Origin: Barthelona sp. PAP020
Taxonomy: Eukaryota > Metamonada: BaSk clade
Reading direction: 5' to 3'
DNA length: 64,000 bases
Assembly: GCA_040182905.1 (NCBI GenBank)
Contig: JARQWU010000005.1
Span: 62,001 to 126,000, forward strand
Shown: in pieces, positions 34,069-43,325 of the stretch
How positions within the stretch are numbered: position 1 is the stretch's first letter
Layout: each line of letters begins with the position of its first letter
Notes under the pieces: generated by a model
The model's input: the letters and a program-made list of their open reading frames with translations, nothing else
Databases searched by the model: none
Told to the model about the DNA's origin: nothing
Made by a program: the position numbers and the translations under genes

Positions 34069-35161
34069 ATGTCACTTCTCTCTTTTTCCATCGATCATGG
34101 ACATGTAGAGTCATTATGTCGAGGATATATATCTAAATTGTTCAAACCAAGTGATTATAATATGTTGTCTCAATGTGAAAATTTGGAAGGTATCTTTTTG
34201 TCATAATTTAAATAAAAACTAACCAAAAGATTTTCGTTTACAATTATTAGCGACTGATTATTGTGAAATATTACAAGACACAACATCTGATTTGACTTCC
34301 CAAGAAATAAAGCAGTTATGTCAGCGATATTTGATGACAAAGTTTGAGACACTCAGATCATTAGCTTCTGGTGATTTAGAGGAATTCCTGGATTGGATGA
34401 CATTTCCATATATGATTGATAATATTGTTTTATTAATTACTGGTACTTTAAAAGGCCGTAAAACTCATGAACTTCTTGACCAATTACATCCATTAGGAAT
34501 GTTTCCAACGATGGAAGCAATTACTGCTTTGGGTTCTGCCCAAGAAATATATGACCTCATTTTAATTGATACCCCTATTGGACCTATCTTCAAAAAATGT
34601 TTGGTTTCTGAAGATTTTACTGAAAAATCAGTTGAAGAATTGAGGAATACCCTATACAAAGTATGGTTTGAGGAATTCTACAAATTCATTAAAAAATTGA
34701 AACCAACTTGTGAAAATTTGGAGCCTTTGTTATTTTATGAGGCCGATGTTCGTGTCATTACAGTTACTGCCAATGGATTATTTACAACGATGATGCAAGT
34801 GGATAGAACCAAATTTTTCCCAAAGATTGGCAATTTATTTCCAATTTTTCATGATAGATTAAAACGTTGTGAACATTTAGATGGGATAAAGACATGTTTA
34901 GAGGACAACAGATTGTTTAAAGACTTGTTGAATCCTTTAACTTTGGAACAAGATATTTCTGGATTGGACAGTGTTTTACAGAATAAATTGATGGAAAAAT
35001 GTGTGAATTGTCTGCAACAACATTCCCATTTTGGTACTTTTTATGCTTGGTTCAGATTGGCTGAAATGGAAATTCGTAACATTGAATGGATTGGTGAATG
35101 TATCAGATTCAAAAGTAGAGAAAGAATTTCTGAATATATTCCCACAATTAGATGTTCTTAA
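34069..35161 (+). CDS. V-ATPase subunit d, two exons
   Basis: Exon 1 is 34069-34189 and exon 2 is 34230-35161, giving 350 residues, the usual length of this subunit. Splicing a 40-nt phase-1 intron joins SQCENLE to DFRLQLLATDYCEIL, which matches the family sequence, whereas the unspliced frame stops at once. Diagnostic segments are SIDHGHVESLCRGY, FPYMIDNIVLLITGTL, HPLGMFPTMEAI, RNTLYKVWFEEFYKF and the end NIEWIGECIRFKSRERISEYIP. Subunit d couples the central rotor to the proteolipid ring of the vacuolar proton pump. An upstream ATG at 33994 would add 25 basic residues that other family members lack, so the start at 34069 is preferred. Confidence 0.94.
34190..34229 (+). other. Spliceosomal intron (40 nt) in V-ATPase subunit d
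   Basis: It starts GTATCTTTTTG and ends AAAACTAACCAAAAG. Removal in phase 1 creates the Asp codon of LEDF and restores the family alignment. Like the others it carries CTAAC just before the acceptor. Its acceptor is AAAG, where the other three read TAG. Confidence 0.9.
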
Positions 35162-35531
35162 TTGGATTAAAATATAAAATTTTCATGAATTGTAGTTTAT
35201 GAATTGTATCAATAGTTATTTAGATAAACAATAAACAATTTTTTTTTATATGTGTTTTTTTAAGTGACAAATAAATTTAAGCACTTGTTGACAAATAATC
35301 ATTTTTATGTATTGATCCACATGCATAACCTGGTAAAGCGTTAGAAGGTCAAAGTTCATTTTCTCTTCTTTTCAAACAAAACAAATTTTTCTTTCAACAA
35401 TTTTTCACCATATTCACTATTCATTTAATCTGTTCGTCTTTAAAAACATGCGAAAGTTTGGTAAATTAAAAATGATTTTTTCCACAAGCTTGGATGAAGC
35501 ATTTTTTTTTTTTTAAAAATTTCAAATTCAA
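35162..35531. other. Intergenic region, 370 bp
   Basis: This AT-rich segment lies between two genes on the plus strand, with a long T tract just before the ankyrin gene start. No RNA gene, repeat or conserved coding signal could be seen. Confidence 0.45.
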
Positions 35532-38500
35532 ATGGATCAATCCTTACTTGATCAATTTGCTCTTGCTATTGAACAAAAGGATCTTGAAACTGCAATCACA
35601 TTGATGAAAAAGGATATTTCTTGCTTTTGTGGTTTTGTCAATATCGAACAAGATTTTAAACTTATTGTCACAGGTGAGACTCCACCGGAAGCACCTGAAT
35701 TGTACTATTTTGTTCCTCCAAAAATTGACACCGATTATTTTTTTGAGATATTGAACAAATTTGAAGGAGTTGAATGTAATTGTTGTTCTTATTTGAGACG
35801 TATTTATTGTTATCACGAACATCCCAACATTTCTGAAACATTTGAAGCATTGAGTTGTGCTTTGAAGAATGACCATAAAATTTGTTGGATATCAATTTTG
35901 GAGAACTTGGAACACCACCATAACTTTAAATATGTTCGACCTTGGCAGATGCCTTTATGTCAGCCTGAGACACCTCATTCTTTGTGGTTTTCCAAAATTG
36001 CCTTATGTTTTCAGAATTTAAATCCAGATGGTAAGTGCTCATTTGTTGATCAATTTCCTATTGTTTTGGCTGTAGTTCAACGCAATCGCTCTATTTTAAA
36101 ATGGCTTTTAGAAATTGGTTGTAATCCCAATAGATTGTCAAAAATCAAAGGTTATTCAGCTCTTAGTGAAGCTGTGCATTGTAATGACTATGAAATGGTA
36201 AAAATTTTGTTGGATGCAAATGCTGATCCTATGTTGGGAACGATTAGTGCTTTTAAAGTGGCTTTACGAAATCGTGCATCATTGGATATTTTCAAAGAAT
36301 TATGCAAATTTCCCATGAGTAAAGAAGAATTTTCTGCACATCCTCATTTCCTTAACAGCACGATGATATGTTCTGATGATGTTTTGGAGCATTTATTTGA
36401 GTTTTTAGACTTTGATTCCTTTAAAGATCATGCTTCTTCAATGTTATACAATCTTTTGAGCAGAAATTGCATGAAGTCCGTTAGAAAATTGATTGAAAAA
36501 GGTGTGAATCCCAACCAAAGTTATATGTTTTTGGAAACTGAATTGTTTCCATTGTGGGGTGCATTTTTGTCGACACATATTGATTTCGATGAGTTAGAGA
36601 GATTAGGATTTGATTTTAGTTTAAAAACCCAAAAAGGAAACACTTGCTTAATATTTGTTTGTTCAAGATTGGTCCATTGGAAAATTATTGAGCGATTAAT
36701 GCAGATGCCATATGTCGAAACTGACCTTTCCGCTGGAGAAGCTTATATTTCTGATAATCCTGGGTCACTTGATAATTTATTCAAATTAGCTGATTATGAG
36801 CATAAGTTTTCAATTAAGAGTGCTGCTCTTGCATTAGCTAATTTTCCTGGTGAGATGAACCAAATTTTGGACCGCGTTGATGACATTAACGCTCTTACAA
36901 ACACAGGAGAAAATATTTTACACATTTATTTGCATGGTTTGACAAAAATCGCTGCAACACGCGATAATTTTAGGATTGCTTCCTTTGATCCAATCAGAGA
37001 ATTGGTTAAACGTGGAGTTGACATTAACCATCAAGATAATGAAGGAAACCCTCCCATATTTAACATCGTTAAATTGAAAAAGGGTTCTATGACTGGTAGA
37101 ACATCAATACCCGTCAACATTTTGGGGTTCATGAAGGCTTTAGGAGCAAATATACGATTGACAAATAATATTGGAGAAACTGCTTTACATTATTGTATGA
37201 ATGTTACAATAGCTCATCGATTGGGGGTACTTGGTGTATTTGTTTATGATGTTGATAATAATGGTCATTCAGTGATACATAAATGGATTTTGGAGAAAAA
37301 ATATCGTTTGCTGAAAGAGTTTATTAAGGCTAATGTTTTTGATTTGAACTTTGTTCCTCAGAAAGGTCTTTCACCTTTGGGCTTTGCTATTAAACGAAGT
37401 ACTTGGAGAATGGTGGAGTTGTTAATGACGTCAAAGTATTGTAACTTCCATCACGCTGTTGATGAATCATTTTTGATGCCCCTTGTCTATGCAGTTATGT
37501 TGGAACGTTGGGAAATTGTTGAAAAATGTTTGAACTTGGAATATGCTAACCCTTTTTTAACACCCGAGGTGTTTAGACAGTTATATGAGAAGAATCATGA
37601 ATTATGGAAGAAAGCCATCGCATGGAAGAGGGAATTTAATTATGAGGTTGATTTGGCTGATAGTAAATTTCAACCCGATAAATATCCCTATGTTCCTGTA
37701 ATTTTGAGTAAAAATATGGAAGATTTAGAGTTCCTGCTTTCACACAATCTAATTGCCTTTGATCAAACTGATGTTTTATTTGGAATTTGTCGAACTGGTT
37801 GGCTTGATGGTTTAAAAGTTTTGGTTTCTTCGGGTTTAGATATAAATCAACGTTATCACCTTAAAACTGAGGAAATTTTTGAAAATGGCCAGTCAAGGGT
37901 GATTGAAAGCAATGTTAATGCTTTGCACATGGCTTGTGAATCTGGTGTGTTTGAATTGGTTGAATATCTGGTTGAAAGTGGGTTGAAAGATATTGAAGCG
38001 GTTAATGAACATGGTGAAACTTGTTTATCTGTAGCATGCTTTTTTGGTTTTGCTGAAATTGTTAGTTTTTTGTTGGAAATGGGAGCTAATGTTAATTGTC
38101 GAGACAAATTTCTTCAAACACCTCTTATGACTGTTGTTTGTAAAGCCAAACCATCTGCTGAGAATTATATTCTTATCACCCATTTATTGTTAGAATATGA
38201 TGCAGACCTATTTGTTGAGGATGATCGTGGTTCTTCATTGATTGCATTTGCTTTAACAAGCCTTAATTTGGATTTGATCAGAACCATTTATGAAAAATGT
38301 GATAATCCAGTTGAATTATTTGATATTGCTTATAATTTACCCAGATTGAGTTATAACGATCAATATGCTTCTATTCTATCCACAATTGCACAAGAATTTA
38401 ACATTCCATTGGAAAAACCAATTCAAAAAGAAGAAGAAGAAGAAGAAGAAGAAGAAGAAAAGAAATCAAATGATGATAAATTAGAAAATGAAGTGGAAGA

Positions 38501-38546
38501 AGAAGAAGAAGAAAAAGGAGTACATCCTGAATCAACAAATGTTTGA
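35532..38546 (+). CDS. Ankyrin-repeat protein with acidic tail
   Basis: The 1,004-residue protein holds many ankyrin repeats, most regular in two blocks: about residues 175-250 (SALSEAVHCNDYEMVKILLDANADP) and about 795-900 (NALHMACESGVFELVEYLVESG, then ETCLSVACFFGFAEIVSFLL). Degenerate repeats lie between. The N-terminal 170 residues carry a Cys-rich segment (CNCCSYLRRIYCYH) and no recognised domain. The last 60 residues are a run of Glu and Lys encoded by a GAA microsatellite. No membrane segment or catalytic domain is seen. Ankyrin arrays are protein-binding modules and are greatly expanded in trichomonads. The partner is unknown. Confidence 0.85.
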   Translation: MDQSLLDQFALAIEQKDLETAITLMKKDISCFCGFVNIEQDFKLIVTGETPPEAPELYYFVPPKIDTDYFFEILNKFEGVECNCCSYLRRIYCYHEHPNISETFEALSCALKNDHKICWISILENLEHHHNFKYVRPWQMPLCQPETPHSLWFSKIALCFQNLNPDGKCSFVDQFPIVLAVVQRNRSILKWLLEIGCNPNRLSKIKGYSALSEAVHCNDYEMVKILLDANADPMLGTISAFKVALRNRASLDIFKELCKFPMSKEEFSAHPHFLNSTMICSDDVLEHLFEFLDFDSFKDHASSMLYNLLSRNCMKSVRKLIEKGVNPNQSYMFLETELFPLWGAFLSTHIDFDELERLGFDFSLKTQKGNTCLIFVCSRLVHWKIIERLMQMPYVETDLSAGEAYISDNPGSLDNLFKLADYEHKFSIKSAALALANFPGEMNQILDRVDDINALTNTGENILHIYLHGLTKIAATRDNFRIASFDPIRELVKRGVDINHQDNEGNPPIFNIVKLKKGSMTGRTSIPVNILGFMKALGANIRLTNNIGETALHYCMNVTIAHRLGVLGVFVYDVDNNGHSVIHKWILEKKYRLLKEFIKANVFDLNFVPQKGLSPLGFAIKRSTWRMVELLMTSKYCNFHHAVDESFLMPLVYAVMLERWEIVEKCLNLEYANPFLTPEVFRQLYEKNHELWKKAIAWKREFNYEVDLADSKFQPDKYPYVPVILSKNMEDLEFLLSHNLIAFDQTDVLFGICRTGWLDGLKVLVSSGLDINQRYHLKTEEIFENGQSRVIESNVNALHMACESGVFELVEYLVESGLKDIEAVNEHGETCLSVACFFGFAEIVSFLLEMGANVNCRDKFLQTPLMTVVCKAKPSAENYILITHLLLEYDADLFVEDDRGSSLIAFALTSLNLDLIRTIYEKCDNPVELFDIAYNLPRLSYNDQYASILSTIAQEFNIPLEKPIQKEEEEEEEEEEKKSNDDKLENEVEEEEEEKGVHPESTNV
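38430..38459 (+). repeat. GAA microsatellite in the ankyrin gene
   Basis: About ten tandem GAA units encode the poly-Glu part of the acidic tail. A second, shorter GAA run follows at about 38497-38513. Both keep the reading frame. Confidence 0.85.
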
Positions 38547-38759
38547 TATCTTTGAGTTTTAACCTGCAATGTTAGTTGTTTATTTATTGTTTATTTTTTT
38601 GTAAATAAGTATGTTTTATTTGTTTTTTTTTTTTTTGGCTTGAAAAAGGAAGATGTCAAATATTCTTTTTTCACAACACATGATTACAAATTTGAGTTCT
38701 TTGTCTGTTTATCTATCAAATCACCCAGTAATCTCAACTGAATTTTTGTGGATTCCAGC

Positions 38760-39715
38760 CAAATTGATGGAGAGGTGAAATTGCCAAACAAAAATACAAT
38801 TTGCCAATCAATCAGGAAATTTTGAAAACATTTTCTCTTCCCTGTTCTTTGTGGTCTCGTAACAGAAAAATTTTGAACTTTTAGTTCTGATGGATGCTTC
38901 ATTGCAGTGGCTGGATATAATAGTAGTTTGCTTAGAGTTTACAACGCAAACACATATGAAATTGTGCATGAATCACAATATGTAATGGCTGTAGGTCTCA
39001 ATTTTAGTGCTGATTCCAAAATATTGGTTGTTGTAGGGAATGGTCCAATAATTTATATTATTGATGTTGAAAATTGGAGAACAATACAAGTGATTGATGA
39101 TATGACAAAAAATGTAAAACAGGTTTTATTCTCACCCGATGACAAATTGCTTTCTTTTGGTATGTATGATGGTTATATTGCAATATACACAGTCGCAGGA
39201 CAGAAGTTGCATGAATCTCGAGCGCACAAAGATCGAGTAAGATCAGTACGTATCAGTCCTGATATGAAGTACTTTGCTTCCATGAGTTATGATGGATATT
39301 CAAAGTTGTTTCTATTGGAGACATATGAAGAGTTTCACAAGTGGCATCATGATGGAATGTTGGTTTCATCAGGTAACTTCTCACCTGATGGTGCTTATTG
39401 GGCCACAGGTGATCAAACTGGCATTGTTAGGATATTTGATGTTGAATCTGGAGAGTTGTTGAGAAGGTATAAGGTTCATGATTGGTGGTTATTTTCCATA
39501 ATCTTTTCCCAAGATGGTTCAACGATTTATTTAGGTTCTTGGGATAGGTCTTTTGCTGTAATTAGAAAGATACTGGTCAAGTGCAACAGAAAGTAAGTGT
39601 GTTGTTTGAGATTTATGCTATGGCCCTCAATTACAATAGAACTCGTTTGTTGTGTAGTGGAAGGAACGATGGAGATGATGTGCCAATTCAAGAATTCATT
39701 GCTTCAGAGATGTAA
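38760..39715 (+). pseudogene. WD40-repeat gene broken by frameshifts, no proper start
   Basis: An open frame (38877 to the stop at 39596) encodes at least five WD40 blades, for example LSFGMYDGYIAIYTVAG and ATGDQTGIVRIFDVESGE. It has no ATG at its beginning, and the first blade (FSSDGCFIAVAGY) is already under way. Upstream coding-like sequence ending RNRKILNF is in a different frame and joins the blade only if one T is skipped near 38880. At the 3' end the blade IYLGSWDRSFAVI is followed by a stop, but its natural continuation (DTGQVQQKV, then EIYAMALNYNRTRLL and PIQEFIASEM) is in another frame from about 39568 to the stop at 39713-39715, so one base is missing near 39565-39569. A third possible shift lies near 38776. 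Both clear shifts sit next to short T or A runs, so sequencing error in an intact gene is a real alternative. Confidence 0.7.
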
Positions 39716-40320
39716 AACTCAACATTTTAGTTTGCTTTTACATCCTAATATCAAATTTTTTACCCAACCTGACAGATTTCTCAACAAATATGTAAATTTG
39801 GACCTAATTTTTTCATTTCATCAATCAATTAATTCTTTATAGTCACCTTCACACAGGTAGCATATTAATGGGAAATTACATTCCTTTTGACAAAGACATA
39901 CATTTCACCATTCATTAGCCTTTAGCAAGTTTTTTATACTTGATAATGCCGCTGTTTATGTACAACCAAAGTAAACTCAAAAAACAAATTGAGTAAATTT
40001 CAACCAAAAGAAATGAGTTACTTAAATGTAATCTTGAAGAGTAATTGTGAAAATTTGGGAAAGAATCATTTCAACTCTTATCTCTCACTTTGAAAAGACC
40101 TCCAATAAAATGTGCATAAATCTCTTCAATACCCTCCAATAATGTTTCTTGACGTGAAAATAAAACAAACAATGATGGAAATAATGTTTACAAGACAGTT
40201 TTTTGAACTTCTAGCGATCTAACCAAAAAAAAAAATTATTTGAAATGTGAAATGGGTTAGTTCATGCAACCAAGATATCTTATCTACAACAGAAAAATGA
40301 ATGCCAACATATTAACTTCT
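39716..40320. other. Intergenic region, about 600 bp
   Basis: The stretch between the broken WD40 gene and the convergent gene on the minus strand is AT-rich with stops in all frames. No conserved coding remnant, tRNA or repeat could be recognised. Confidence 0.45.
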
Positions 40321-43086
40321 TCATTGTTTGCTAGAGTTATTTAAATTAATATTTTTTAGTTCTAGTGATTTTTTTCTTGAACTTTGACCAAAAGTCTTTT
40401 CCATTAATCCCGCATTTTTTTGACTGATGATATCTTCATCGATTTTCTTTTTAGCAAAATCTTCATTTTGTGTGGAAATTATTTCTTTTTTTTCGGTTTT
40501 ATTTGTAATAAGAGTGTTATTAGCAACATTGACATTCTTTGCTTGAGAAATTATTTGAGTAGTATTTTTATGATTTTGATTTGCTAAAATGTTGGTTTTC
40601 ATAGACATTTTTCCCCCAGCACTTTTTTGTTTATTCATAGATTCCCTTTTCTCTTTTGCTTTCCTCATGGCTTCTTCCTTTCTTTTTCTATCCTCTTCAG
40701 ATTTTTTTCTCTTTTCTGCCATCATCCTTTCACGTTTCTCTTTAACTATTTGTTGAGCTTGTTTTGAAGAACGGTTTTTTATTGCAGTTGTGGCGGTAGT
40801 GGTTGTTCCTGTTGAAGCTGTTGTCGATGATTGTGTAATGGAAGCAGCTTTGTTCACATTAATCATAGTTTTAGCTTCATTTATACTTTTCTTTGCCACA
40901 GTTTGATTGAATATATTTTTGGTTCTATCTTTATTCTCCTCAATTCTGGGATTTTCAATGGAAGTACCAGAAACTATTTTTTCAGTAATCTCATTCGTTT
41001 TGTTGGATGGTTCAATGATCTCTTTCAATTTTTTCCCTGCTCTCTCTGCTTTTTTAACTTCTTCAATAATTACATTTTTTTTCAATTCATTTGCCAGTTC
41101 TCTGTTATGATCTTGAATCTTTTCAACTTTTTCAACACTGATAACAGGTAGTTTCTCAATTTCGATTTCTTCAACTTCAGCTTCGCTTTCATTTTCCTCA
41201 ATATTAGAGGCAACCAATTCCTTTTCTTTTTTCTCCAAATCATCATCTCTCACAATTTTTTTTTCAATAATCTCTCCATCTCCTTTAGTTTCTGCTTCAT
41301 CATTTTTAGTTTCTTCCACTATTAAAACATCTTTGGTATTTTTATCTTTACTGGTACTTTTTTCTACTTTTTCATCTGATGATTTTTTCATTTCCACATC
41401 AATCGAACTTGAAGTTTCAGTCACAGTTATTGTTTCAGTTTCATGCCCATTTTCAACATCATCATGTTCATTTGACTTATTTTTGCTTTCATCTGGTTCA
41501 TTTGCCGTCATTGACTCTTTTTCTATCAATTCATCCTCTTCTTCAAAGACATCTTTTGTGGAAATAGTTAATGACGCCAATAAACCTGTGGGTGAAACAG
41601 GCCTTGCCTTTTGATTTTTCTTGACAAGAGGGGTAACAAGCTCATTGACAATTTCATCTTTTCCTTTTCTTTCCACAATTTGACGTTGAGAAGAACAGTC
41701 TAATTTGCTTGAATTTATATTATTCTTTTCATCAATTTCTGGTTCTTTTTTTATTGAATTCAAAAAATCATTGATGGAAGGCAATTCAATTTTTCTGGAG
41801 GGAGTCATCAACCTCCTTTTTGGAACTATATCTGTTTGTAACTTAATTGGTGTACCATTTAAAAAATTTTTTAACCTTGTACGACTCTTAACAGAAGGAA
41901 TCTTGTCCAAGGCTTTTTCCATTTCTTCCTTTGACAATAAACTTCTTTTCCTCTTTGAGTGTGTTAAAGGAGGTTTAGAAGACTTTGAATTTGCTTTTGA
42001 CTTCGAGTTTGACGTTTTATTTTGATTTTTGGATTTTGACTTTGATGATTTTTTTGGTTTTTTATCATCCTTTACTTCAACTTCCAATTCAGGTTCCTTC
42101 TTTTTTGACGATGATCTTTCTCTAACAATAGAAGGCTTTCTATCTGTTACACCCGCCAATAAGGCATCTGTTAAGCTCATTGAATAAATATCACCACTGT
42201 CAATCACCAATTCAAGCACTTCATTTTTCTTTTTATACAACCAATACATGCATGTAAACGAAGTATTGACAACAACTGAATCATATCCCTTATCAATCTC
42301 CAAATAACCAATCTTCTCAACATTCATTGGTCCAAAAGCCAATTTATAGATCTGTGGGGCAGGGATATTTGAAAAAAATGCAGCAAAAGTACGTCTTGTC
42401 GAAGAATAACATATTCCCTTTAAACGAGAAAAATCAAACTTAAATTTTTGCCGAGAGGTTGAATCACTCAAACTTCTATTGACCATCGTCTCAACAAAAC
42501 TGCTGCCAAAAAGTAACATGAATTTCTTTGTCCACACAGTGATAGCTGAATATCTATTTTCAAAACCATATGGATTCTCCACCATTTTATAGCCTCTGCT
42601 AGGGTATACAGAATGAAAAACACCATCCACCAAAAACACCATCTGTTCTTCAATATCTTCTGTCAACCACTCAGGACTATATGGTTGTGCATGGAATGTG
42701 TGCTCAAAAAGACAATCAAATTTTAAATTGAAAATGTATGCAGTGCCATCATTAGTAAAACACACAAAAAAACCCTTTGAGGGATGAAACCGTATGTCTG
42801 TAACATCATCTTCTAACTCAATTGTGTTTAGGGGATCAAAATCGTATAGATCCTTGGATATTTTGTAACTATGCATTTTTTTATCATCAGTGGCTACAAT
42901 ACAAGAGTTTCCTGCACGATTAATAATAAAGTGTTTGATAGTTTTAGACACAGTCAAAACCACTGTACCCGTACATGTGCCAACATTTAAAGCATACAAT
43001 TGATTACCCATCGCGATATAAATAAATTGTCTCTTAACGACAGAAAAATGAACTAATGTTGTTCGAGTGTAAATAGGATGTATCAT
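40321..43086 (-). CDS. Beta-propeller-like protein with long charged helical tail
   Basis: The N-terminal third (about residues 1-310) consists of short beta strands in a WD40-like rhythm (such as IRFHPSKGFFVCFTNDGTAYIFNL), so it is probably a propeller, although few blades have a clear WD. A Ser/Lys-rich disordered part follows (about 315-400), then a segment with Thr-Pro and Ser-Pro sites and repeated short motifs (SRTRLKNFLNG, PSINDFLNSI). A long Glu/Lys-rich part with few hydrophobics comes next. Near residues 785-835 lies a strongly alternating Lys/Arg/Glu stretch (KRERMMAEKRKKSEEDRKRKE) that should form a single charged helix. No known domain could be named. The propeller plus charged rod suggests a cytoskeleton- or microtubule-associated scaffold, which is inference only. 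Confidence 0.72.
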   Translation of the reverse strand: MIHPIYTRTTLVHFSVVKRQFIYIAMGNQLYALNVGTCTGTVVLTVSKTIKHFIINRAGNSCIVATDDKKMHSYKISKDLYDFDPLNTIELEDDVTDIRFHPSKGFFVCFTNDGTAYIFNLKFDCLFEHTFHAQPYSPEWLTEDIEEQMVFLVDGVFHSVYPSRGYKMVENPYGFENRYSAITVWTKKFMLLFGSSFVETMVNRSLSDSTSRQKFKFDFSRLKGICYSSTRRTFAAFFSNIPAPQIYKLAFGPMNVEKIGYLEIDKGYDSVVVNTSFTCMYWLYKKKNEVLELVIDSGDIYSMSLTDALLAGVTDRKPSIVRERSSSKKKEPELEVEVKDDKKPKKSSKSKSKNQNKTSNSKSKANSKSSKPPLTHSKRKRSLLSKEEMEKALDKIPSVKSRTRLKNFLNGTPIKLQTDIVPKRRLMTPSRKIELPSINDFLNSIKKEPEIDEKNNINSSKLDCSSQRQIVERKGKDEIVNELVTPLVKKNQKARPVSPTGLLASLTISTKDVFEEEDELIEKESMTANEPDESKNKSNEHDDVENGHETETITVTETSSSIDVEMKKSSDEKVEKSTSKDKNTKDVLIVEETKNDEAETKGDGEIIEKKIVRDDDLEKKEKELVASNIEENESEAEVEEIEIEKLPVISVEKVEKIQDHNRELANELKKNVIIEEVKKAERAGKKLKEIIEPSNKTNEITEKIVSGTSIENPRIEENKDRTKNIFNQTVAKKSINEAKTMINVNKAASITQSSTTASTGTTTTATTAIKNRSSKQAQQIVKEKRERMMAEKRKKSEEDRKRKEEAMRKAKEKRESMNKQKSAGGKMSMKTNILANQNHKNTTQIISQAKNVNVANNTLITNKTEKKEIISTQNEDFAKKKIDEDIISQKNAGLMEKTFGQSSRKKSLELKNINLNNSSKQ

Positions 43087-43325
43087 TAAAACGAATTAAA
43101 CAAAAAAAAATAAAGAAAAAAAATTTGAACAAGCTTTCAATTTTTTTATTGTTTAAAAACTATTAAAGCACGCAGAATGCGACAATAGCAAAGCAAAATT
43201 AGCAGTTAAACTCTTTTTCATCAAATAATGGTAAAAACATTGTTTTGCACCAGATATTTTTGTTTTTAAGGGGTATCACGTTATAAATTATGTTTATACA
43301 ATCATAATAAAAAAAAAAACAGCAA

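Noticed and set aside
38653-38902. Upstream exon and intron for the broken WD40 gene
   Set aside because: No GTAT donor or CTAAC acceptor element is found where an intron would be needed, unlike the four confirmed introns.
39540-39720. Programmed ribosomal frameshift in the WD40 gene
   Set aside because: No slippery heptamer stands at the site, the gene also lacks a start, and a second break lies upstream; decay or sequencing error is simpler.
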